NCBI GenBank assembly: GCA_021292165.1
Contig: CM037885.1
Coordinates: forward strand, 11,341,042-11,405,041
Origin: Shinisaurus crocodilurus
Taxonomy: Eukaryota > Chordata > Lepidosauria > Squamata > Shinisauridae
Length of the DNA: 64,000 nt
Direction of reading: 5' to 3'
Shown here: positions 55,515 through 64,000 of the stretch, in pieces
Layout: each line of letters opens with the position of its first letter
Position numbering within the stretch: position 1 is the first letter of the stretch
Notes under the pieces: generated by a model
Databases searched by the model: none
Told to the model about the DNA's origin: nothing
Seen by the model: only the letters and a program-made list of their open reading frames with translations
Program-made: the position numbers and the translations under genes

Positions 55515-55611
55515 CCTGGATTCCTGCATTGAGCAGGGGGTTGGACTCGATGGCCTTGTAGGCCCCTTCCAACTCTACTTTTCTATGATTCTATGATTCT
55601 ATGATTCTATT

Positions 55612-56017
55612 GGACACACTGTGAAACTACAACCATGATCATCATCATCACCCTTCCCTGTTCCCCCCTTCTTCCACAGTAGATCCTGCTCCTGCCTGCC
55701 CTGTTCCTTGATTTGTCTTCCACATCATAATATGGAGGTGGTGGGTGACACACATGGGTATCACGGTCATCCATACATGAATGCCGATATTGCTAAGCAT
55801 GATCATCGTCGCTCTGCTCTGACCTGTTTATCCGGAGAACGAGCCAGCATGGTGGGTTCACCAAACAGTCCATGACTGGTCAGAAGTCAGGCAGAGCCTG
55901 CCCGTATTGTTGATAAATGTGGCTTCTCTGGATCCTCCCAGTACCTACCTGTCCAACCGACAAACCATCACACCATGCAAGCCCGCAAAGAGATAGTAGA
56001 ATATAAATCAATATAAA
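55612..56017. other. unassigned non-coding DNA
   Basis: No gene or repeat is recognised. Confidence 0.4.
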
Positions 56018-56213
56018 TCAATATCCGGGTTTCAGTCTCCGCTCTGCCATGAAGCTCACTGGGTGACTTTGGGCCAGTCACTGACTCTCTGCCCAACCTA
56101 CCTCACAGGGTTGTTGTGAGGATAACATGGAGAGGAAGAGGAGGATAATGTAAGCCTCCTTGGGTTCCTTTCTTAAGAAAAATGGGGAATAAATATAATA
56201 AATAAATAAATAA
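56018..56213 (+). mobile_element. tRNA-derived CORE/MIR-like SINE, head truncated
   Basis: It starts in the B-box region (CCGGGTTTCAGTCTCC), has the GGGTGACTTTGGGCCAGTCA core and ends ATAAATAAATAAATAA. Confidence 0.85.
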
Positions 56214-56536
56214 AATCACATCCTGATTCCTGAACATAATATTTCCTGAGTCCTGGATATGAATTTGCTGTGCCCCACTATCTCTTTCTGCCCCGCCTAG
56301 TACAAGCTCCACTTGGTAACCAAGGCAGACAAAAACAGTATGGTACAGAAGGAGTATCCAGAGAAATCTCTTAGAATTTTTTATTCTTTATATAGATTGG
56401 AAAAGCCTCTTCAGCATTAATGTTCATATGGAATGCCACATTCCACTTCCACAAATCATTGCTGTGGCCTCCTCTCTCCCACTGGGAGCATTGGTGGCAT
56501 TTTGTGTATCAGTTGGGTGCCATTGCTATGACAAGC

Positions 56537-57728
56537 TCTTTCTGGCTGCGGAGTTTGGCAGCGAAGTAGTACAACAACAGGAGCAGCAGTCCAACTTGCT
56601 GGAGTGCAACAACAACAAAAGGAGCAGAAGCAGTCCAACTTGCTGGAGTGTAACAACAGGAGCTGCAAGGGAAGGGTGTGGCCTGAGAGCTTAAAAGGAA
56701 GGGAGAGGCCTGGGAGCTCATTCTGTTCCTGACTCCCAGCTGAGCAGGAGCACAGGAGAGAGGCTCCAGCTGCTTTCGGGGCTGTGCTAAGCGGGCAGGC
56801 TCCCAGAGAGCGAGCGAACAGAGCGAGCGCACAGGGAGAGCAAACAGGAGTTTGGCAGTGGAGGTCAAGGGGAAGGTCCCTAAGAAATTTTCTAGAAAGG
56901 CAGAAACGTAAAGGGAACAGAGCACTATGGAAGGAAAGGAATCTGCAGTGGTGGTGACCTGCAATGTCTGTGCAATGTTTGTTTTCCTGCCGGAGATCAA
57001 CAGGACCTACACGTGCAACAAGTGCAAGCTGGTCACGCTGTTGGAAGAAAAGGTCAGAGGACTGGAGCAGCAAGTGTCAACCCTCAGGAGTATAAGTGAA
57101 AGTGAAGAGTTCTTAGACAGAACGATGGATCTACAGCAGCAAAGCATAGTACAGGAGCCAGAAGGGCAACGTCAGGTTGAGGCGATGTCGGAGACTGCTG
57201 AGGCAAGGGAAAATAACGTAGGGGGAACTCCCTGGAAAAGGGTGACTGTTAGGAGCAGAAGGACTAGAAGACATTCTGCGCCTGTGGAAGCAGTGGAGCT
57301 ATCGAACCGCTTCCAGGTACTTGAGGACGAGAGCAGAGGACAGTCTGCTCTGCAGAGGACGAATTACCGGGCACCCAACATGACAGGTCAGTCAAGTGGA
57401 GGCAATCAAACCAAGGCCTATAGCAAGAAAAAGAGAAGAGTACTAGTAGTGGAAGACTCCCTCCTGCGGGGGATCAAAGCCAAAGTATGTCGCGAAGACC
57501 CATGGACTCGCCAGGTGTGCTGTCTCCCTGGGGCACGGATTAAGGATGTGACAGAGCAGCTGCCGAGGCTGATACAGCCCACCAACACATACCCCTTTCC
57601 TCTCTTCCACCTGGGTACAAATGATACTGGCAAGCAGAGTTACAAATAAATCATGGCAGACTTTGAAGAGTTGGGAAGGGAACTCAAGAACTTTGGGGCC
57701 CAGATAGTCTTCTCATCCATCCTTCCAG
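56537..57728 (+). mobile_element. CR1 copy 2: 5' UTR and most of ORF1, 3'-truncated
   Basis: Collinear with 51160-52390 of the intact CR1, with strong similarity. Unlike usual LINE copies it has its 5' part and lacks everything after mid-ORF1. It ends exactly at the TA target of the MITE at 57731, and CR1 sequence does not resume after the MITE. Confidence 0.88.
56927..57649 (+). pseudogene. CR1 ORF1, truncated copy
   Basis: 240 codons keep the finger cysteines, coiled coil and the Ser motif (here EDSLL instead of GDSLL), plus HLGTND where copy 1 has HVGTND. An in-frame TAA at 57647-57649 stops it before the Asp/His motif. It also lacks about 25 bases' worth of linker relative to copy 1. The esterase would be inactive. 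Confidence 0.88.
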
Positions 57729-57730
57729 TA

Positions 57731-57979
57731 CAGTCATGCCTTGGATTGAGAGCATAATTCATTCCGGAAACATGCTTGTAATCCAAAACACTCTTATATC
57801 AAAACAAAATCCCCCCAAAAAAATTTGTACAGAGATTTTTAATTTAAGCCGCACTACAGTATTTGTATTGGAAGACGTTGCTTGTATATCAAGTAAAAAA
57901 AATTAAATAAATATTTAAAAATTTGCTTGTCTTGCAAAACACTCTCAAACCAAGTTACTTGCAATCCAAGGTATTACTG
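57731..57979. mobile_element. Tc1/mariner-type MITE (copy 2)
   Basis: Starts CAGTCATGCCTTGGATT, ends in the complement of CAGTAATACCTTGGATT, flanked by TA (57729-57730, 57980-57981). Inverted relative to 22163-22415, with close similarity. Confidence 0.88.
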
Positions 57980-57982
57980 TAG

Positions 57983-58018
57983 TGTGTGTGCGCGCGTGTG
58001 TGTGTACACACACACACA
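57983..58018. repeat. (GT)n/(CA)n microsatellite
   Basis: GT/CG units followed by ACACACAC, self-complementary. Confidence 0.9.
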
Positions 58019-58159
58019 GAGTATCTAGTACAAACCAAACATTTTGCTAGGGATGGGTTAATCCGCCTGTTTCACTTTCTCCCACCTTTGAATTTTTGGA
58101 ATCTCAAGTTCTTTAAATCTCAAGATTTACTCTCCTGGATAGGAAAAGCTTTGCAAATC

Positions 58160-58540
58160 TTGGTAAATTCTTATTTTTTAAAAAAAAATACTGAAATGAA
58201 ATTCTCACCCATCTGCACCAGTCAAATTCAATAACTACAGCTATTCTCAGCATGAAAGGACCAACCAGCCTACCATATAGCTGTTAAGGATGAGAAGCCT
58301 GTCAGAAAAAAAGAGAGGTGGCAACCCTAATTGAGCACTAGCATGTTTGAATACACAGGGATTTACACCCAGAGCTAACCATTAAGCTCTAAGCCTTAAT
58401 GGATGAATTGGTCAGTTTTGGTTTCTCCCACACTGGAATGTTTTAAAGTTTAAGTTAGTTTTGTCCCAAATGTGAAGAACTTTCTGAACATTGGCAAACT
58501 CTTATCAAAACCAAACTGAATTCTCAGTCATCACTATTTT
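58160..58540 (+). repeat. unclassified dispersed repeat (intact relative of 39362-39739)
   Basis: It contains GTCAAATTCAATAACTAC, CAGTTTTGGTTTCTCC and CTTATCAAAACCAAACTGAA in order. It is continuous where the 39-41 kb copy is interrupted by the Helitron. Confidence 0.7.
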
Positions 58541-59824
58541 TTTTATATAATTGATATTTCCCTTTTCTATTTGTACTACGAATGCTTGCTAGTTACACAA
58601 CAGTGACAGAAGAAAATTGAGCATTTCCCAGAAAAGCGATGGAAACAACTGTGGAAGGAGGCCAAGTCAAGACAAGAGCATAGTGACATTTTCAAGAATG
58701 CCAAGTGCCTATTGCGAAATCCAAATAAGAAGGCCTATTGAGAAATCTATGCATTCCAGTAAGATGCTAATGAAATCCAGGCAACTGCAGAAGAGAACCG
58801 TTGAGGCTTGTATGCATCCGGGGAGAGGCAGGGAACAGCTCACTTTCCAGTCACACCTCATTAGTAGAGTTCACCAAGTTCATCTAGAAAAAGAAGTTTA
58901 TTTTTGCTCAGCAGTTTCTCATGGGAGTCTCATGTCACAAGAAATTGAGGAGGGCTGCTCCCATGAGCGGGCAAACACACACATCATGCTTGATTTCTCA
59001 GAGTGGATTTGGGGCAAGCGCCACACCCACCCTTGAAGCAGCTGCCTGCCCCCAATCCACCTGCACCTGCGGTGTTTGTAAAGACAGGCAGGCACCCAAC
59101 CCTTACTGGAAGAAGCAGGGCTGGCTGGCAGCCTCTGCTGAGCTGCCTTCGTAGGTAGGGAGTGAGCAAGACGTCAGACCGAGCGCTCCCCACCTGCAAA
59201 GGCAGGAAGACGGACGGTGGCCCCATTTCTAGGCTGGCGCAGGTTTGTATCGGCACTTGGCATTCTTCTGCAGGTGTCAGAGTCCCCACACTCTGGCAGG
59301 GCCACGCTACTGATGCCTACCCTGGGCCCCACTCTTAAACTATTTTTTGGTCCAACATTTGAGCAGTGATGGGCAGCCGGGCCTAGCCACCCTTTTAATT
59401 CCCCACAATGCCCTTGATCCCACTTGACTCAGGGGCATTGTGGAAAGATGTTTAAAAGGTTAGCTAGACCCAGCCCTCCTCCCATACCACTTGGAACGCT
59501 GCTGCTACCACACCCAGGTAAGCCTGCTAGGACCCACCGACAGAGGAGGAGGCCCACCAGAGGACACTGTGCCCAGAGGCTCCTCAGACCTGGAGGAGTC
59601 TGCATGTTGGCCACACCCTAGGAAGGCTGTGCACTGGCAGGGGATGAAGGAAGGATGGTGCACTGAGACCCTCCTCTGGCAGCATGCACCATTTTTTCCT
59701 ATGCTTGTTATTGTGAAAGTTGCTTCCTGAGCGCGAGCACACACACACGCACGCACGCACACACGGCCCCCCAAAATGTTATTGGAACATTGAATTTTAT
59801 AAAATAGTAAAATCCAGTGCAGCT
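58541..59824. other. unassigned DNA; (AC/GC)n at 59740-59764
   Basis: A frame at 58617-59036 (139 codons) has no recognisable domain. No gene is supported. Confidence 0.4.
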
Positions 59825-59825
59825 T

Positions 59826-59924
59826 CTATTTGGAGCTGTATAGTTGCTATCCGTGGTGGTGATTGAACCTGCTTGGGAGATGGAGTTCAGCACCATGGAT
59901 AGCTCCTATACAGCTCCAAATAAA
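59826..59924. repeat. foldback sequence, ~28-bp arms
   Basis: ATTTGGAGCTGTATAGTTGC near 59828 pairs with the complement of CTCCTATACAGCTCCAAAT near 59922, with few mismatches, around a loop of about 40 bases. Confidence 0.85.
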
Positions 59925-60111
59925 GCCCGAAATGGATCAGGGGACCCCAGCCCACCGAAATAGGAGTCACCAGCCTCCCCTGAAAATACCCATATAAAAT
60001 CCTCAAAGCATTTTAGTAAGAACTTCTTCAGGGGCACTGAAAGGAAGGTGGCCTAGCAATATTTAATAATCATGATGGTAATGATAATAATATCAAGGCT
60101 CCATCAATGAA

Positions 60112-60205
60112 TCATAATACAAATAATATAGCTATAATAAAACAACCCATTAGAATAGATAGAGGGTTGTTCTATTATAGCTATATCATCATCTGTATTA
60201 CACAC
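60112..60205. repeat. AT-rich foldback sequence, ~38-bp arms
   Basis: AATATAGCTATAATAAAACA with ACCC pairs with GGGTTGTTCTATTATAGCTA, around a loop of about 15 bases. Confidence 0.85.
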
Positions 60206-61419
60206 AGGCACAGAAACACACACCTTAATACAATAAACCCCAACCAATCTTAATAAAAGCCAGCATCAACCAGGGTGGGCTCCAGGTTTTTGTGTGTCCC
60301 TCAACAACAGTGCTGCAGGGGAGTGCCAGCCCCACCTCTTCTCCTTCTAAGCACACTTTCCTCTTTAAAAGCAAACACATCAAACCATCCATATTTCCTC
60401 AGACATGCTGCTTCCCAGCTGATCAAGTTTATACCATCTTCTAGTATGTAGTAATCAAACGTGAAGAAACCACATGCATGTGAGAAATCGCCCCAAAGAT
60501 CCATTCCTCACATTCAGTTTTGTGAAAGTCGGAGTCACTTTCTTTCTTTCTTTCTTTCTTTCTTTTCTTCTTTCTGTTTCGCATTCCCAGTGCTGCCTGG
60601 CGAATATCACTTACAAAGACAGCTCTTGGTGATGACGGCTCTTATCAGGCAACCTTCTCTGTCCTTCTCAAACTTTTCACCTTATTTTTTTTTAAAGTTT
60701 TTGGGGTTTGTTTGTTTTTAATGCCTTCCATCCTTGCAGATACCAGGATACAATGAGAATAACCAAAAATTATAAATAAAGAAATAGAACCATGAAGGAT
60801 TCCTAATACATTGATTCCATATCGGAAACAAGACCAGTTCATCCAAAACTCCAGAAACTGGGGAGAAATTCGGATGGGGAACATTTCCAAAGGATCACTA
60901 TTATATTATCGGAAGCAGACATTTCAGTTCTGTTTCAGAAGTTAGGATCCAACCCCAGAAAATTTTTCGGGAGAGGGGGATTTACGAGTGTGGCAGGGAG
61001 GCTTCTTATCTTACTTTTTGTCTGTTTCTTTCTTCTTTTCATTTTCTTCTTTAATTTTATTGAAAATGTTGAAAGTGAGGCAGTAGCCATGGAGCTCTGC
61101 CTGCCATGGTCACAGGCATTCTCCCTCTCGGATACACACAAATACACACTTTCTCCATACACATAATTGTCTCAGCATCCTGCTGCTGTTGCTGAGCTAC
61201 ACCCCACCAGCTGGACAAAGCAGCCAGCCCAGTTGTGGTGCGGTCCTCCTGGTGGGTCAATCAGCCACACCACTGGCCAGCCAGCCAGCTGGCCAAAGGC
61301 CATGTTGCAATGGCCACTGCTGCATTGGTATGCTTCCTTTCCCAGTGGCCAATGCTGTTGCTACTCAGTAGGTCTAAGACACCATGTGGCGTAGTGGTGT
61401 ATATATATTTATTATTATG
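60206..61419. other. unassigned DNA with (TTTC)n at 60539-60565
   Basis: A tetranucleotide repeat of about seven units. A short SINE-head-like piece ATGTGGCGTAGTGGTG lies at 61384-61399. No gene is supported. Confidence 0.45.
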
Positions 61420-61750
61420 GCAACCCAACTTGGATTTTAGCCATTTACCGTATCAAATACAATATAAAATACAACAAAAACAACAGTACAATGCCTTATA
61501 AGGATACATTACAACATTCTGATGGATCGCCTTATATACTATCCTCTATATTCACCAAGGCTTTTCTGATATTCGCTGCTTTCACCGCAAAAAAGGCTAG
61601 ATTCAGCGAGATAGATTTCTCTGTAGCTGTAAAGAGGTAACAAATTTTATCTAGGTCTGTACAATGAATAATTGGATCTAAATACCCGTCTAAGTATCTT
61701 TTCCTAGGGTTCTCATATAGTTTGCAGTTTAGGACATAATGAACTGTATC
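61420..61750 (-). mobile_element. LINE ORF2 C-terminal fragment
   Basis: The minus strand reads DTVHYVLNCKLYENPRKRYL followed by DLDKICYLFTATEKSIS, the type of LINE tail seen at 8875-9249. A stop (TAA) lies near 61536 and the AT-rich 3' UTR runs toward 61420. It ends exactly where a SINE begins. Confidence 0.75.
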
Positions 61751-61995
61751 CTCGTGGCATAGTGGTGGAGAGTGCTGGACTGGGACTCGGGAGATCCGGG
61801 TTCTAGTCCCTGCTCGGCCATGAAGCTCACTGGGTGACTTTGGGGGCAGTCACGGACTCTCAGCCTAACCTACCTCACAGGGTTGTTGTGAGGATAAAAT
61901 GGAGAGGAGGAGGAGGAGGATTAGGTAAGCCGCCTGGAGTTCCTTGCAGGAAAAAAGGCAGGGTATAAATATAATAAATAAATAAATAAATAAAA
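61751..61995 (+). mobile_element. tRNA-derived CORE/MIR-like SINE
   Basis: Head CTCGTGGCATAGTGGTGG, B-box GGTTCTAGTCC, MIR-like core and an (AAAT)n-type tail of ATAAATAAATAAATAAAT. Confidence 0.9.
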
Positions 61996-64000
61996 TGAAT
62001 GGGCATCCTCCCTCAGTGACTCTACGTTCTCACCACCATTGTCACCAGCTGCCTTCACTCCTCATCCTTTCCTCACCATTGCTACCGCTTGCTTGCAAGT
62101 CAGAAAGCCAGTGAGCAAGTAGGCAGTGGCATCTACTGCTCCTCCTCCTCACCACCACTACCCTTGTCTGGACTAGAGAGAGAAACAGTTGAACAACAAG
62201 TAGGTTTCAAGGATGAAGAGGAGAAGCAACTCCAGGAGGCTCATGTCAGTGGTGGGCCCTCAACAGGTGCCCAACCGTGCCTACCCTTGTCACCAGCCCT
62301 GTCCAAGTGGTCCGGGAGGAGGTAAGGCAACTGGCAGAATGGAGCAGCCACAGTGTGCACTTAATTTTAAATAAATGGGGAGGAAAAGTGAGAGGCGGCG
62401 AGGGATCTGTTTTGCCACAGGATCCCCAAAAGGGATTGGCAAAGGTTCTTTGAGGGATTTTCTGACCATAATAAATACTCCTCCAGGAAGTCAAAGCCAA
62501 ACATGTTTATTGTAAAGTCGAGCCACAAGTACAACAATGCTACTCCTCCCCATTCCCTGGTGGAAATCCCACCCCTTAGCAGCACAGTCACTGTTCAACC
62601 AACCCGAATGCTAAGTCCAGCAGCTCTCCGCCTGGGTATTGGGTTTCCACGTTGGGCTTCTGCAAGGCTCTCTGCACAGCGTCCTCTGCTCCTCCTTGCT
62701 CCTTCCAGTTCTTCAGTACTCCACACGCAACCAACCAACCGCCACTAATGACCACCACACCACCACCGCATCTGCACTTGCTCTTCTTAAATAGTACCAA
62801 GTTTCTTGGATTGCAGATCTCGTGCTTAACTGTTCGCACCTGTGCTGTCCTTCTGGCCAGCAGCCAGATCACACGCCTGTGAGTTGTTCTTGATTGCATC
62901 AGGCTGGCAAGCAGCCAAGTAGCCAAGGCCGTTTGCTGATTAGCTTTCTTAAAGCAAACCTAGAGCATAGAGGCAGAACTCTGTACAACACTCCTGTACC
63001 CCTCGCCATCTTCTGCGACTCCCAGTACGGGATCTTCTTTCTCTTTCTCCCTCTCTCTCTTTTACTCACAATTTAAAAACAAAAATAAATCTTCCATCCC
63101 TGAAAATCACCATAAACCTGCCCCCTAAAGAAACTTGCTTCAGCATTCTCCATGTTTGAGCTGATCCCCTGGATGAGCCCAGATAAAGGTGAGGTAGCCC
63201 ATTTAATCTCTAATAGATGCGTACCAGCTGGGGCCAAGGGTGCTGGTATTTGCTCAACCTTCAGCTGCTACTGTGTTTCTTTGCCCTTTATACCCACATG
63301 AGCTCCAGTCGTGAGTAACACTGGTCAAGAATATTTTTGCTGCAAGGATTAGCAAATGTTCTGCTTTGGCTGAATCAGACTCAGCATTAGAGCAAGTTAT
63401 GGGGCAATCCAACAGGGCAAGGCAAGGCAACAAATAGGAAAATGGTCAAGCACAAAGGTTTCAGTCCAGTAGGGGATCTGGCTAATACAAGAGTGGTCAA
63501 GATACAAGCACAGGTCAAAGCACAGTTAAGCAGTCAGATACACTTCTGGATGAAGTCCAGAAGCAGAGTCAAGCAGGAGTCCAAGGGTCGGTAGCACAGA
63601 AGGTCAATTGCAAGGCAAGGTCCAGAAGGCAAGGCACTGGAGCTCAAAGACCAGTGTTGTTTCTAACACTGACTAGGTTGAAACTGAAGACTTATATCAC
63701 CAGAGTCTCCTGAGCCCCACCCATGGCTCAGCTGTAATTCATTACACCCCTCTAGCAAGAGTCCTATTCATGAGGAGTCATTTCCTCTTGTGGAGTCCTT
63801 CTTTGTAATGGAGTACTCCTTCTCAAGGGAGCCCTACTGGCCTGCCTCTTGAGGCGACAACACTCCTGAGGCCAGGGACTTGCTCAGCCTCTGCCTCAGA
63901 GGCAGAGTCCGCTGCCCCCTGCAGGGATGGACCGGTGGCCAGCCATCTCCTCCAAGGGCCAAGACTCCTCCTTACCTTCTGGCATTAGCTGATGGAGCAG
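61996..64000. other. unassigned DNA; degenerate repeat at 63420-63650
   Basis: 63420-63650 has recurring GGCAAGG, GTCCAGAAG and GGTCAA motifs resembling 4740-4930. No gene or element boundary is supported elsewhere. Confidence 0.4.

Larger units (their letters stand above)
51088..55611 (+). mobile_element. near full-length CR1 LINE with both ORFs open
   Basis: About 4.5 kb, the usual full length of CR1. It has a 5' UTR with a repeated unit, ORF1 (51577-52605), ORF2 (52644-55514), a short 3' UTR and the CR1 hallmark (TTCTATGA)n at about 55582-55611. Neither ORF is interrupted, unlike nearly every other element in the window. No clear target duplication is seen, as is common for CR1. A second, 3'-truncated copy lies about 1 kb downstream. 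Confidence 0.93.

Overview
The window looks like repeat-rich intergenic or intronic DNA from a vertebrate, most likely a non-avian reptile and probably a squamate (lizard or snake). This is inferred from the repeat mix: CR1 LINEs with the (TTCTATGA)n tail, L2-type LINEs with YADD reverse transcriptases, tRNA-derived CORE/MIR-like SINEs, 5S-rRNA-derived SINEs, many hAT foldback elements, a Helitron and a gammaretrovirus-like endogenous provirus. I could support no ordinary host protein-coding gene. Almost every long open frame belongs to a transposable element, a simple repeat or a GC-rich repeat.

Layout. 1-13 kb holds short elements: a 5S/CR1 SINE (654-813), a non-autonomous hAT packed with GACTCG motifs (2044-2591) nested in an older hAT MITE, a LINE 3' end (2803-3180), a GC-rich terminal-inverted-repeat element (5320-5722), a LINE 3' end flanked by a 59-bp direct repeat (8875-9549), a CR1-like 3' end, and two palindromic hAT MITEs with exact 8-bp target duplications (11480-11615, 12580-12714). 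13-19.6 kb holds two L2 LINE fragments on the minus strand and, between two tRNA SINEs, a 309-bp piece of retroviral pol in circularly permuted order (14825-15133). 25235-34380 is a degenerate provirus with two LTRs about 3% apart, gag, protease, RT, RNase H, integrase and env remnants. It is broken by stops, two LINE insertions, a solo-LTR-like insertion and an out-of-place gag zinc-knuckle segment inside RT. 35-44 kb holds more hAT MITEs, a GC-rich inverted repeat, a Helitron (39740-41223) filled by a minisatellite, and SINEs. 44964-48620 is a complete but decayed hAT transposon with an 8-bp duplication, a broken transposase and a CpG-rich exon-like block. 51.09-55.61 kb is an apparently full-length CR1 LINE with both ORFs open. 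A second CR1 copy (about 56.5-57.7 kb) has its 5' half only. The rest (58-64 kb) is SINEs, a LINE fragment, foldback sequences and unassigned DNA.

How the parts relate. The CR1 at 51-55.6 kb encodes the kind of machinery that would mobilise the 5S-derived SINE, because the SINE tail matches the CR1 3' end. The hAT-type MITEs, with CAG-starting ends and 8-bp duplications, depend on hAT transposases; the decayed element at 45-48.6 kb has a different terminal sequence, so it is probably not their source. The permuted fragment at 14.8 kb is identical by eye to part of the provirus at 28.07-28.38 kb and includes that provirus's unusual RT/gag junction. This ties the two loci together and suggests a small circular DNA intermediate. 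All identities and classifications come from reading the sequence; no database search was run.
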